Under the pieces are notes generated by a model, which was given only the letters and a program-made list of their open reading frames with translations, had not been told where the DNA came from and did not search any database. Positions 42,250 to 54,254 of a DNA stretch of 64,000 nt are shown in pieces (position 1 is the stretch's first letter; the number at the start of each line of letters is the position of its first letter). A program made the translations under genes and the position numbers. Where the stretch lies: the NCBI GenBank assembly GCA_009823505.1, contig VZQC01006609.1, positions 385,517 through 449,516 of the forward strand, written 5' to 3'. This DNA comes from Rhizomys pruinosus (lineage: Eukaryota; Chordata; Mammalia; Rodentia; Spalacidae).

Positions 42250-43365
42250 AAAGAGTTCCTGTGAGGAGGAGAGGGCCCGAAGCAGGGACCACAGACGCAA
42301 GCTAAGAAGCACACTCCCTGCTCAGGTCTCTCCTACCCTAGAGAGAAGAGTGAGGCCTGGGTCACCCATGCACCCTGTCAAGAGTTAGGGATGGATGGGT
42401 TGGGTGGCCTCTAGTCAGGACATCTCTGTACCCCTTCGTTTCTTCTTTTATAGACTAAGACAGGTTGACTGGCCGCACCCACATTCCTAAGACCTCCCAG
42501 GAGCTGGGTAGAGGCTGCAGGTCTGAGAATTCCCTGGGGAGTTCCCGGCATTGCTCAGATAGGAGGATAAGGGGGCTCAGCTCCACTCACCAGGGGCCCT
42601 GCTTTCCTCACAAATGGCAGACCGGAGGTTCCACAGGCAAGTGTCATGCTTCCAGCTTGAACTGATTTGCCCTTCCTGTGGGGTTCTCCAGACTCTAGTC
42701 AACCACTCCACCTTCTGGCCTCTGTTCTTACTATTCCTGGGATCTGTCCTTGGGTTGTCCTTTGATGTTGCAGTCCCTAGATCCAGCACGGTAGCTCCCA
42801 GATGCTTTAATACCATCAGTTGGATGGCCTCGGAACCTCTGTCAAGTAGTTATCCCTGTGACCCAGAGATGGCGTGGCCTGGGTGCTGGCCTGTGCACCA
42901 TAATAACAGTGTACAAGGAAGGGCAGGCCATCCTTTTCCTACACCCAGTCCTACATGGGCCCTTCTTCAATGTCATCTCCATGACTGAAAGATGCCAGAG
43001 TGTGCAGCCAAACTTGGGGCTGTGTCCTACTCTCTAAGGCCAGACATCACTAACCAACCCGGAGCCACCTCAAAACCCTTCTTCACACAAAAATCAGAGA
43101 ACCTCAACTGAATGGTTCATGGAAGACTTGAACTTCTAAGGGTTGAAGTGCTTTTGGAGGAGGGAGGAGTGGTGTTTCATGAAGAAATAGCTCTATGGGC
43201 TTAGCCTTGATTCCAGACTATAATCTTCCAGAGGGAGAGTGTACCACAGTCATGCAAAATGGGGGCTAGGAACCCCGGCCTCTTGTTGTACACCTGTTAC
43301 CCATCCCACTCCTTAACAAGCTCTTGGTCTAGGTAGGCTTTACTACCCATCACCTCCATCTTCCT
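42250..43365. other. Unique sequence
   Basis: No repeat or exon recognised. Confidence 0.45.
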
Positions 43366-43505
43366 TTACTGAGCACCCCATCTGTGCCAGGTCTTAAGCA
43401 AGGCCTGTCCGTCTAGGACCTCATTGGTCCAGCTGCCTATAACCCCATTTTACAGATGGAAAGGCAAAGACTATGTCTTCGTCTCTCAGCTCGGCAGGCG
43501 CTAAG
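43366..43505 (+). mobile_element. MIR SINE
   Basis: tactgagcaccccatctgtg, ccaggtcttaagcaag and ccccattttacagatggaaa in correct order. Confidence 0.7.
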
Positions 43506-44044
43506 CTCAGCCCCACCCCCTGTTCCTGCTGGATTCATCTAGGCTGAGAGCCAGGTCCCTAACATCAAATGAATTCCATAATTTGTAAACGCAGCAGAGT
43601 GGCTTTTACAGAGGCATGTTGGGAAGTGATAAACAATATCTTGGATAGATTTACAGAGCTGCTGAATGCCCGCATCCCACCGACTCCTGCTTTTGCTAGG
43701 AGCCACATGCGGCTGGAGCGCAGGACCAAGAAGGCTTTTGTGGCTGACAGCCAGGCCTTTCATGGGCTTTTATGACAGGCTTACAATGTGGAGGGGCCTG
43801 AAGATACAGGAGTGAGGAGGGACGCATCTGCCTGCTGAGGATACAGGAAGGAGGAGGGATGCGTCTGCCTGGGGCTCAAGCAGGAGGCAAACAGAGCAGC
43901 ACAGAAACACAGAGGAAGCCAGCACAGCCCCTCTCCAGGGGTCTCCTGCCCAGCCCACCACACTCAGGACTTCTGAAGGCTGAGGACCTCTCTAGGGTGG
44001 GACCGTGAACTCTGTGCCCTGTACCCTGGGTGTTCCACTGAGAG

Positions 44045-44110
44045 TATGACTTGGGGCCCTTTTTCCTGTCTGGCCTCAGTTTCTCCATCTCTAGGACAAT
44101 GGTTCTTAAC
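44045..44110 (+). mobile_element. MIR fragment
   Basis: tgtctggcctcagtttctcc, then atctctaggacaatgg. Confidence 0.5.
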
Positions 44111-44704
44111 CCTGCTGGGCATCTGCAGCTCAAACAGTATCTTTGCCCTGGCCCTATAGACAGAGAGCTGGTGAGGAGTCCAACTGTGAGTTGGGTGAAC
44201 AGGCTAGGCTGAGAAGCTCTTCCGTGGGGAGAGGACCTTCTAGGGCAGTGTTTGGTGAGCTCGGGAGGCTGACATGCTGCCTGGGGTCCCATCCCTCTGC
44301 CTGAAGCCACAGAGTCCCCTGGGCCCAGACGTGGTTGGAGACAGGGGGATGTGTCCAGCCTCCTTGCCCATCCTGACATGTCTACATCCGGTGACATCAG
44401 CCGTGGGTGTGTGGACACACACTGAGGGTCAGGGACCTTTAGATTCCCTGTTTACCCTGTTCCACGTACTTAGTGCACAGCCCAGCCCTGTGCTGCCTGC
44501 CTTCTGCTTGTGTCTAGGACCTGTGTCTCCTTCTAGCACTGGAGTCACACCACTGCTCCAAGGCACCGTGGCTCTCTGTAGATGACAACAGTTGTTCCCT
44601 GATGTCATGTCTCCCATCTCTGTCCCCAAGGGCCGGACCCTCTGGCTTTCCTTGGCCATTGCACTTCTGGGTCATTTGCATCCACCCTGTGTGCCCGGGT
44701 TTCC

Positions 44705-44810
44705 CACCCTGCGATCCTCACAGGTGGCTGATAGGTGAGGGATTCAGTGTCGCTCGGCACCCTGCGATCCTCACAGGTGGCTGATAGGTGAGGGATTCAG
44801 TGTCGCTCGG
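44705..44810. repeat. Perfect 53-bp tandem duplication
   Basis: caccctgcgatcctcac to gtgtcgctcgg, copied at 44705-44757 and 44758-44810 with no difference seen. Confidence 0.97.
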
Positions 44811-45780
44811 CACGCAGCAGCTGAGGGACAGTAGCGGTCACCCTCTGTGTGTCACCAGCTCATAGGGGGTTGATGTCATTCACTGAGGATTGTGAGCCTG
44901 GTTCTCAAGGGTCTGTGAGCCCCTGTGGAGAGTTTCGGGCTCTTCTCTCATCAGTGCACATCTGTGACAGGGAGCTACAGGCCTCTTTAAAGTCAGGGAG
45001 TGGGTGTGGCATGAAGGTGACCGGGGCCAAGGTCGCGTGGAAACCAAGGAAGGAAACCAGATATCCCCAGGGAGGCGGCAAGATGCACCGACTACTTGGA
45101 CCTCCCACCGGGAGCCAAAGTGTGTGCTGGCCTTGTCTGACCCTCTCCGTCAACTCCCGCCCTCCCGGGCCTCAGTTTCCTGTTTTGTCAATGCTGGAGT
45201 CTGGCAAGACCACACTTCTCAGGGTTTTTCTTCCTTAGCTACTCCGCCCCAGAGAGATCTTCAGCTTCATTTCCAGCTCCTGCAAGGCAGCAGCTGTCCA
45301 GGATAGCTTGTGTGTTTCAGGATGGGAAGACAGCCATCACGTGCTGAGCCGCAGAAGGTACTGCTGACGTACCCCAGAGCCTAGCTGTGACCCTGCAAGT
45401 GTCCCAGCATTGCCCAAGCCTTCTGCCTGGTATTGACAGGCTGCCAGTATTTGGACTTTGTCCCATGACAGGGCATGTAGTGGCATGGAAGGCCATAGGG
45501 CTGGATGGAGGAGGTACCCCGAGGGTGCTCTTATGCAGGGGAGCCAGGAGGAGAGGCTCTAGGCTTTGAAGGCACAGGAGAGCTTTACTCGGTATGGCCA
45601 GAGATTGTACAGGTGGCCTGCAGACAAGGGGAGGAAAGGCAGGCAGGGCAGGTGCCAGGCCCACTGGGCAGCTCTGGGCAGCTCTCCAGAGGCCCTCCCT
45701 CCTCATCCTCCACGTATCTGCCTTCATCTTAAGTCTGCTTTAACTGCCACCTTCCCCACTCTGGTCTCTGTCTGCCTGGG

Positions 45781-45938
45781 TGCTCAGCAAGAACCCTTAG
45801 TAGCTTGCTGGACAGAGCCCCCCGGGGCCCAGGCTGCCTGTGCAGGGTCGAGCTTTCATCCTTCTCTCATCAGCTTCTGGGTGGCTTGATGGGTGTGGAC
45901 ATAATCGCAGCACAGTTCTAAGTAGTCTGGGGCCTAGG
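45781..45938 (+). repeat. Left arm of perfect 158-bp inverted repeat
   Basis: tgctcagcaagaacc to gggcctagg. Its exact reverse complement is at 47775-47932. Confidence 0.97.
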
Positions 45939-45939
45939 G

Positions 45940-45940
<1 letters not shown>

Positions 45941-45990
<50 letters not shown>
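45941..45990. repeat. (GA)n tract
   Basis: About 24 GA units between the inverted-repeat arm and the minisatellite. Confidence 0.97.
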
Positions 45991-45993
<3 letters not shown>

Positions 45994-46826
45994 CACGGCC
46001 CTGTCTAGATGCCCTCCTTGGCTGTGGGGACACGGCCCTGTCTAGATGCCCTCCTTGGCTGTGGGGACACGGCCCTGTCTAGATGCCCTCCTTGGCTGTG
46101 GGGACACGGCCCTGTCTAGATGCCCTCCTTGGCTGTGGAGACACAGCCCTGTCTAGACGCCCTCCTTGGCTGTGGGGTCACAGCCCTGTCTAGATGCCCT
46201 CCTTGGCTGTGGGGTCACAGCCCTGTCTAGACGCCCTCCTTGGCTGTGGGGACACGGCCCTGTCTAGACGCCCTCCTTGGCTGTGGGGACACGGCCCTGT
46301 CTAGACGCCCTCCTTGGCTGTGGGGACACGGCCCTGTCTAGACGCCCTCCTTGGCTGTGGGGACACGGCCCTGTCTAGACGCCCTCCTTGGCTGTGGGGA
46401 CACGGCCCTGTCTAGACGCCCTCCTTGGCTGTGGGGACACGGCCCTGTCTAGACGCCCTCCTTGGCTGTGGGGACACGGCCCTGTCTAGACGCCCTCCTT
46501 GGCTGTGGGGACACGGCCCTGTCTAGACGCCCTCCTTGGCTGTGGGGACACGGCCCTGTCTAGACGCCCTCCTTGGCTGTGGGGACACGGCCCTGTCTAG
46601 ACGCCCTCCTTGGCTGTGGGGACACGGCCCTGTCTAGACGCCCTCCTTGGCTGTGGGGACACAGCCCTGTCTAGACGCCCTCCTTGGCTGTGGGGACACA
46701 GCCCTGTCTAGACACCCTCCTTGGCTGTGGGGATACAGCCCTGTCTAGACACCCTCCTTGGTTATGGGGACACAGCCCTGTCTAGACACCCTCCTTGGCT
46801 GTGGGGACACAGCCCTGTCTAGACGC
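45991..46826 (+). repeat. 37-bp minisatellite, 22 full copies in exact phase
   Basis: Unit ggacacggccctgtctagac + gccctccttggctgtgg. Starts run every 37 bases from 45991 to 46805 with no indel. Copies 8-18 look identical; outer copies vary at acg/aca, gac/gtc and agac/agat. Confidence 0.98.
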
Positions 46827-47580
46827 CCGCCCAGTCCGTTGAGTGCGGTGGTGACACAGCGACCTGACGGAGTTCAACCCTCACTTGGCTAGGGGGACAC
46901 AGCCCGGTGGAACGCCGCGTCCTGGGCTGATGGGGAAATGGGCGCGCGTCGTAGGCCGCGGCCGTCCTGTGGCTGTGGGGACACGGAGCCATGTCTAGAC
47001 GCCCTCGCGGTGGGCTATGGGTGACAGTGGCCACTTGGTCGCCTAGACGGCCCGCCTGGATGCGGGGGACACTCCCTGTGTCTAGCACTCCCTCGGACTT
47101 GGTGTGGGGGACTGGCCCCTGTCTAGACGCCCTCCTTGGCTTGGGGCACAGCCCTGTCTAGAACCTCCTGGCTGGGCCGCCCTTGTCGGACTGGCTGGGA
47201 GACACAGGCCCTGTCTAGACGCCCTCCTTGGCTGTGGGGTCACAGCCCTGTCTAGATGCCCTCCTTGGCTGTGGGGTCACAGCGCCCTTCTAGATCCCAG
47301 TCCTTGGCTGTGGGGTACACATAGACATGTCTAGAGCCCAGTCACTTGGCTGTGGGGCACCAGCCCTGTCTAGTGCCCTCCTTGGCTGTGGGGACACGGC
47401 CCTGTCTAGACGCCCTCCTTGGCTGTGGGGACACGGCCCTGTCTAGATGCCCTCCTTGGCTGTGGGGACTGGCCCTGTCTAGCCCTCCTTGCCTGCGTCC
47501 TTGCGCTTGCGTGGGACCCCGACGTTCTGGACGGCCCTGTCTAGACGCCCTCCTTGGCTGTGGGGATGCAGCCCTGTCTA
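46827..47580 (+). repeat. Degraded continuation of the 37-bp minisatellite
   Basis: Phase is lost at 46827. Recognisable units reappear in pieces (ctgtctagacgccctcc) among insertions, deletions and unrelated GC-rich bases. It looks like sequencing or consensus error more than evolution. Confidence 0.75.
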
Positions 47581-47585
47581 GCTAT

Positions 47586-47715
47586 CCCTCAACTATGTCC
47601 CAACCCAGATGATTCCTGTTCCAATGCAAGATGCCTTGCCCAACTTCAGATGATTCTGTGGTGACCCATATCACCCCAAGACACTTCCAGGATCCCATTC
47701 TCAGCCTGCCACTCT
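47586..47715 (+). repeat. Spacer, first copy of a direct repeat
   Basis: ccctcaactatgtcccaacc to cagcctgccactct. A second copy with small indels is at 63334-63459. Confidence 0.95.
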
Positions 47716-47774
47716 TAGTTCCTTCTCTCTCTCTCTCGTTCCTCTCTCTCTCTCTCTCTCTCTCCTCTACATTT
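47716..47774. repeat. (CT)n tract
   Basis: Imperfect reverse complement of the (GA)n at 45941-45990, leading into the inverted-repeat arm. Confidence 0.85.
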
Positions 47775-47932
47775 CCTAGGCCCCAGACTACTTAGAACTG
47801 TGCTGCGATTATGTCCACACCCATCAAGCCACCCAGAAGCTGATGAGAGAAGGATGAAAGCTCGACCCTGCACAGGCAGCCTGGGCCCCGGGGGGCTCTG
47901 TCCAGCAAGCTACTAAGGGTTCTTGCTGAGCA
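47775..47932 (-). repeat. Right arm of perfect 158-bp inverted repeat
   Basis: Exact reverse complement of 45781-45938, checked by eye over its full length. Similarity stops abruptly at 47933. Confidence 0.97.
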
Positions 47933-49050
47933 CGACAGGCGAACTCTCCCATATCTTGTTCATCTTGCTCCTTCTCGATCAATATCTGATCTCTCTCGAC
48001 TATATTGTCTCGTTCTTTCCCTCATTCTCATCTACGTCCATTTCTCAGCGTACGATTCCTCCGACTCCTCCTGTCGTCTAGATCTCTTTATCTGAGAGTG
48101 CTGCCCTGTCATGTGCGTTCTCTCTAGCTCTTCACCTCCTATGCTGTCGTCTTTCCGCGTATACTTATATGATTATATGCTCCCTCGCTCTAGTCGTCGT
48201 CTTATGCTTCCATCTCGCGGTCCGTCTCCACTCTGCTCACTCTCTTCTACTAACAGAAAATGAGAGTTTTTCTTTCTCTCTTACTGTGCGTCTTATTCGC
48301 TGGCTAGTGAAGGGGGGGTGGGGGTGGAGGTGGAAGAAGGATGTGAAAGATGTCTCTTCTCAAGAGCTTTCGCCTCGGTTTCCCACGGGTAAGTCAGCTC
48401 CAGGTCAGTTTCAGTTTCCAGTGCTTTGCTCCAAATCCAGTCTCCGAAGTATGTCCCTGTCAATTTAGAATAGAGTCTTACCTAGGTCTGGGATTAATCA
48501 AAGGCCCTGTGGAATCGCCTGTGGAAATTTTGGGAGATCTCTTGGACTACCCAGCCAATACTCAAAGACAGTTTTTCTCTGTCTGGTAAACTGTTTCCTT
48601 GTTAGTAGCCTTCAATCTTGGCACATGGACGCATAATAGATACTGTATGTGAATTTGCAAATAGATTATAGACTAAGATATTCAGTTCAGGTTTTTTTTT
48701 TACCCTGTCTAGGCATTATTTATCCCTCCCCTAATCTCCCCCGGTAACCAACAGCCAAAGACCACGTTTCTAAGCCCTCCTCCATGTCCTTCTCCATGTC
48801 TGTCCTTCTCCCCATATTCTCCCCTCCCTGTCTCCCTTTATACTGACTATAACGTCCAAGACAATGCCGAAGAGTCTCCTAGGCTCCGTTTTCTTTTTCT
48901 CTTTATCCCCATCTTTCCTTCTATAACCCTTCCTCCTCCTCCCATTTTAGATTCTGGATTTTAGCCAGCTCATCCTTAGTACACCTGTCCCTATATCTAT
49001 GTCGCAGTTACTTTTTTCCCTTATCATAATTCATCCTTTCTAACAGGAAA
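47933..49050. other. Garbled pyrimidine-rich, then unassigned sequence
   Basis: About 47940-48260 is a run of ctct/ttct/cgtc words without any recognisable element, likely error-rich. 48300-49050 is unassigned. No gene recognised. Confidence 0.5.
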
Positions 49051-49196
49051 ACTTTTTCTTTTTGGTCTTTTTGAGAGACAGGGTCTCCCCTGTAGCCCCA
49101 ACTGTCCTGAACTCACTATGTAGACAAGGCCCTGGCTTTGAACTCACAGGAGATCCACCTGCCTCTTTCCGCCCAAAATGCTGGGATGAAAGGCAC
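49051..49196 (-). mobile_element. B1 SINE with many small indels
   Basis: tttttgagagacagggtctc to tgaaaggcac, with extra or missing single bases. Confidence 0.85.
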
Positions 49197-49202
49197 AGGA
49201 AC

Positions 49203-49205
<3 letters not shown>

Positions 49206-49239
<34 letters not shown>

Positions 49240-49360
49240 GGCTTGTCAAGACAAGGGTCCCTCCCTGTAGCCCCCAGCGGCCACTCAACTCTGTGGACAG
49301 GCTGTCCTTGACTCACAAAGAATCCGCCTGCCGCTGGCCTCCCAAGGGCTTTTTAATGGC
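49206..49360 (-). mobile_element. B1 SINE, indel-rich, long poly-T
   Basis: T33 then cttgtcaagacaagggtccc, ctgtggacaggctgtccttg and gcctcccaagggc. Confidence 0.85.
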
Positions 49361-50510
49361 ACCTAAAAAGTTGAGTTGAGGAATGACCAAATGAATACTG
49401 AACTGTCTGAAAGACTCCTTAGGTCATCACAGGGTCAGCCAGCTTGTGGTGGGAACTTATCTTGCTCTAGGAGCACTAACTGGATAACTAAGGTGCTTTG
49501 GGGTGGAAGTTTAAAGGTCACATAACAGAATATTTAGTTATTTGCTTGTTTATATTTGGGTTTGCTTATAGAAAAAGTCTTGCGTGGGTAGTCCCAGCTG
49601 GGGCCTACTATGTTGCCAGGCGTGACATCAAATTTTGCAATCCTCATACACTGATAACCTCAAGCCTGACACATCAATTTTAACTGTAAAGATTATCTTT
49701 AAGTACCTAATAAAGTCATGTTGTTGTCAGGCTTTATCAAAGAAAATTCTTTTTGCAGTAGTCAGTCAGTGGTGACGGCAGAGTGGCTCAAGGAAAACAT
49801 GGAATATTGACTGTTGCGCACACAATGGGGAAATCTCTCTCCCTTTCCTCCCAGGCTCAGGAACCATCATAGAAAAGGGTTAGAGGAGGAACTAAGAGCT
49901 AGAGAAGATGGTGCCGAGGTCCTGGAATTCCAGCCTTCTAGTGCCATGACATCATAACAGGTTATGCTCTTTACTCCGTGATTACTTAAATTCACAGCAG
50001 CTTTGAAGGTATGGGACAGCAAGGTCTCGACCAAGGAGAGTTGGGCCCTCAAAGGGGCTCATAGGTGTGTTGGTTTGAAGACGAGTGCGATTTCTTTGCG
50101 GGGATGGTAAACCAACTGCGCCGACATAGGCAACCCATGTGCCTGGCCCAAGTGTCATCACCTCACTCTTCCGTACACAATCCCTCATGCAACGAACTCA
50201 TTAAAAACTTTTGTGCTTTGGGAAAAAAAAGAACCGCAGTGAGTCTGAGGCAACACAAAACAAAACAAAGAAACAGACCTGAAAGTAAGAGGGGAGGCCA
50301 GTTTGGGAAGAATAGGTAGAGCAGAGTAAGAGGGGGGGTTTGAGAAGGTAGAGGTGTGTGTGTACATGAATATGATCTAATATGTTATGTATACATGTTG
50401 AAATGCCATAACAAAATCCATTTTATGCATAATTAACATATGCGAATAAAATAAAAACAGATATCCATGTGCTATTGCAGACAAAAATAGTTTTTAAAAA
50501 TATTTTACTT
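49361..50510. other. Unassigned sequence
   Basis: No repeat or exon recognised with confidence. Confidence 0.4.
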
Positions 50511-50752
50511 GGGGCTGGAGATATAGCCCTAGTGGTTAAGAGCACCGAATGCTCTTGCAAGGACCCTGGGTTCGATCCGCCAGCACCCACATAGAGGCTG
50601 AGAACCATCTGTAAACTCCAATTCCAATTCGCACGAGAACTTCCTGTTCCAGGGGAATCTGACACCCTCTTCTGACCTCCACGGCATTGCCGACACGAGT
50701 GCAACAAACCTTACATGCAGAAAGTACATTCATAACACATACAAAGAATAAT
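50511..50752 (+). mobile_element. B2/B3-type SINE, duplicated form, indel-rich
   Basis: ggggctggagatatagccct, gggttcgatccgccagcacc and the duplicated body with extra bases. Confidence 0.9.
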
Positions 50753-50760
50753 TGTTAAAA

Positions 50761-50999
50761 AATTTTTTTTTATTTACGTTATTTTCATATTTAATTATGA
50801 GTGTATTGCTTGCATTGTATATAAGTGCATCATGTCCAGCAATGCCTGCAGACCTCAGAAGAGGGTGGTGGGATCCCCTGGGAATTGGAGTTACAGAATG
50901 GTTGAGCGCCATATGTGGTGCTGGGAACAGAAACCTGCAACCCAGGCCTGTTGCAAAAAAAAAGTCAGTGCTTTAACCGCTGAGCTACCTCTCCACCCC
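50761..50999 (-). mobile_element. B2/B3-type SINE, indel-rich
   Basis: gagtgtattgcttgcattgt, tcagaagagggtggtgggat and gagctacctctccacccc. Confidence 0.85.
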
Positions 51000-52727
51000 T
51001 CAAAATAGTTAAAAAAATTACCTTTTAAACAAAAACTCAGAAGAGTCCTGGCTGATTTTTCTTCAATTTCTTAACCTTTACCCTCGTCACAAAATGGCCT
51101 CCTGGTATCTGAGCATCAACATAGGATCATGTTAAAAACAAAAGACTGGGGATAGAGATGAGAAGTGTATTTTTCTTATCTTCCTTCCCTGAAATTCTTA
51201 GAAAACTTTGCCTTAATAAAGGCTAGAAATAAGGTTCTGGGGGCAACAGCTAGGAATGGAAATCCTTGGCATTTTCTGCCTTAGCCGTGTGATACAGACA
51301 GCCCCACCACAAAGACGAGGGGAGGAAAGTTCAGGAAGGTAGCTGTGGTGTCTGCAATAAGGACCTGAAGCTACATCACTGTATACACCCTGTGTGTTTC
51401 TTAAGCCCCTTGAGCTAAAATGTGGAAGCTGAGAATGCCACCCAGGCCAGGAGAAGCAGAGAGAGTGAAAGGCAGCATCTAACTTAGATAGTCAGGAAAG
51501 CTGTAAGTCATCTCTCATCTACAAAGCTGTTCAAGTCAGTAGGACAAAGCTGCCAAGTTATCACCTGAATGCCGAATGTTATGTAAGTACTACCAAGAGT
51601 TCCCTTGGAAACCTGGGTTGCACCTTCCCACACTCTCTAAAACACACACACACAACACACACACACACACACACACAATACACAAAACCTAAGAAATTCC
51701 CTCCTCTGAACTTTTCCCCTGTTTTATGACTTCAGTGGAGCATTTACATTCAAATATTTGTCTGTTCATCATTGTCATTCAAGAGCTCACTTGCACAGTA
51801 ATGGGGTCACAGATATTAGGTACACAGGAATTCATGGTTAGAATTTAGAAGCCAATAGGCAAGGCATTGTTTGATAATATGTTTGTCTCCTTTGCATTTA
51901 TTTAATGAAGACCCATCCCCCTTCCCCTTTCAGAATCCAAGTAAAGAGTCCATGTCAGACTTTTGGTTCTTTCAGTAGAATTCCTTCTTCCTAGAAGCCA
52001 CTCAAGAGCTAGTCTCAGTATTTTCCTTTGAACAAAAGTTAAAGTCCAGCAAAGCAAGAAGTGGGGTTGACTGGTCCTTCTATGAAATGTAGACAAACAT
52101 CTTTTGTGTTGTTGTTGCTTAAGAAAATGATAGTACATCTTCATCAAATTAAAATGCTGGTCATTTGAATATTTTTAATTAGAAGGCCATATTTAGTGCC
52201 ATATTTAGTCAAATCTAGGGGTCCCATTTCAAGTTTAAACCATAAATATGGGCATTATTGCCTTTTACAATACACCATTGATAGAACACTAACTTAAAGG
52301 CCAATTAAAGGTTGGCAATCTTCCTACCATTGGCAAGTAACACTTGTTAACAGTTCCCCTTGCAACACATTTCAGCATAATCGCTGATTTCTGGAAACCT
52401 TATTTAGCACTTACGGATATTTTGAAATCTCTAATGAATTTCTTGTTAATAAGCACATTTTGTTAATTTTTTACCTCTAATTTTTTAAAGGTGTTCAGGC
52501 AGTTTAATTTTATACACTCAGATGGTGCATATGCCCAGATATTTATATGTGAAAGACACAATGTTAGAGTATGTAGATTTATACTCTATAAATAATAGTT
52601 TGTCCATAATGCCCGAAATTTACTGGCTCAATTTCTGAAATTTAATTGTGTCCAAATTCATTCAGAAAAATCCCAAGTTAGAATATGAATATGGAAATAC
52701 TGTTCCTGTAATAAGTTACATTGTCTT
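51000..52727. other. AT-rich unassigned sequence with (CA)n
   Basis: An interrupted (ca)n lies at about 51641-51680. No gene recognised. Confidence 0.45.
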
Positions 52728-53000
52728 TTTTTAATATATTTTATTTATTTTTATTAGGTTTTTAGTGAATTTTGTAGGGGTCGGAATGTTACTGTCCGAG
52801 CATGTAGGTTATTGGACCCGTGGTCGGGCCATGCCGCGGAGGTCAGAAGAGGGTCTCGATTCCCCTGGACTGGAGTTCTCCTGGAAATGGAGTTACAGAT
52901 GGTTCTCAGCCCCGCCATGTGGGTGCCTGGGGATCGAACCGGGTCCTGCTGCAAGAGCGGTCGGCAACCTTAAAAACCGCTAGGCCTATCTCTCCAGCCC
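52728..53000 (-). mobile_element. B2/B3-type SINE, duplicated form, indel-rich
   Basis: The body carries the 17-nt duplication. ataagttacattgtctt / ataagttacaatgttctt flank it as an imperfect target duplication. Confidence 0.92.
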
Positions 53001-53040
53001 CATAAGTTACAATGTTCTTAAATTTAAAAACTTATTTGAG

Positions 53041-53301
53041 GGGCCTGGAGAAGATGGCCTAGCGGGTTAAGAGAGCCCGACAGCTCTGTGCAGAGGACCG
53101 GTCAATCGCCCAGCACCCAAGTGGCGGCCGAGAACCGTCTGAACTCCAATTCCAGGAGAACTCAGTTCCAGGGGAATCCCGAGACACTCTTCTCACCTCC
53201 GGCCGGCATGTGCACGACAACGGGGTGCACAAACTTCATGCAGACAACAGTACATTCATTCACATATAAGAATAAATAAAGATAAAAATAAATTTAAAAA
53301 A
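53041..53301 (+). mobile_element. B2/B3-type SINE, duplicated form, indel-rich
   Basis: ggggcctggagaagatggcc, many single-base insertions and losses, (aaat) tail. aaacttatttga / aaactttatttga flank it. Confidence 0.92.
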
Positions 53302-53303
53302 AA

Positions 53304-53964
53304 AACTTTATTTGAAAGCAAAATGACTAGATAAGAATGAATTCTTTCAGTTATTTACTTCAAATATAAGTGTTTGGGTTAGTAAAATTTTTTTTCTTTT
53401 CATATGGAAATAATTTGATAAGCTTGGCAAAGACATGAGATGCATAAAAATGAACTCAGAACATTTAAGCTATTTTAGTCTTGAGTTATTAACACCAGAG
53501 AATTAATTTTCACAATTTAAAAATGGCTTTTTATATGTTATACAAAATGCCAATGCAGAAATAAACAATACCTAATTCACACTCAGGTTTTATAATCTGA
53601 CATACTTCAAATAGATAACATTATTTCAGGATGAGACAATTTGCATCAATATTAGAAATGAGATAGCATTAAATCAATATTATAGAAGGTACCCAGATAA
53701 ACAATATTAGGCATGGATAATATTAGTATAGGATGACACAAATGTCTCCAGATATTGGTAGTAGATTGATTCTTCTCTATGTAAACAATCTTCAAATATG
53801 AACAACTTTGCAGACACTTCTGACATCACTTTTGTTTTATATAATTTATGAATAAATTAGCGATACTATATAGGATAGATCAGAAAACTACATACCCATA
53901 ACATGTTTTCATCTTCAGCCATCTCTTCCTTGTCCAATGCAATATTTTTTACATAGGGTTTTAA
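53304..53964. other. AT-rich unassigned sequence
   Basis: No repeat or exon recognised. Confidence 0.45.
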
Positions 53965-54218
53965 TTTTTTTTTTTAATTTATTCGTATGTGTATCAATGT
54001 ACTGTCCTGCATGCAAGTCTGTGCAACCGTGTGGTGCATGCCGCAAGCAAAGAAGAGGGTGTTGGATTCCCCTGGAACTGGAGTTCCCTGGATTTGGGAG
54101 TTTCAGAATTCAGACGGCTCTCGGCCGACAGGTGGGGGAGGGTGGGCGGGGATAACCCGGGGCCGCGCAAGAGCAGTCAAAGCGCCTCAACCGCGTAGGG
54201 GCCATCTCTCCAGCCCCC
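53965..54218 (-). mobile_element. B2/B3-type SINE, duplicated form, heavily damaged
   Basis: gtactgtcctgcatgcaagt, gtgttggattcccctggaac, then a damaged B box and a head ggccatctctccagcccc. Confidence 0.85.
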
Positions 54219-54254
54219 CAATCAACTAAATACAGATGTAAAAATTTAATTGCC

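Larger units (their letters stand above)
43506..45780. other. Unique GC-rich sequence with a candidate conserved block
   Basis: 43560-43790 contains an AT-rich island (gaattccataatttgtaaac, gaagtgataaacaatatc). It also contains a small MIR and the 53-bp duplication. No gene recognised. Confidence 0.4.

Noticed and set aside
45991..46826. Direct repeats of constant length as a CRISPR array
   Set aside because: Units are contiguous with no unique spacers, and the context is a rodent genome.
46040..47612. Frames with a recurring LSRRPPWLWG-like peptide
   Set aside because: Translation of the 37-bp minisatellite. The period is not a multiple of three, so the frame shifts each copy.
47940..48260. 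Pyrimidine-rich stretch as a splice-acceptor or exon cluster
   Set aside because: No consistent exon limits. It follows an abrupt junction and reads like error-rich consensus.
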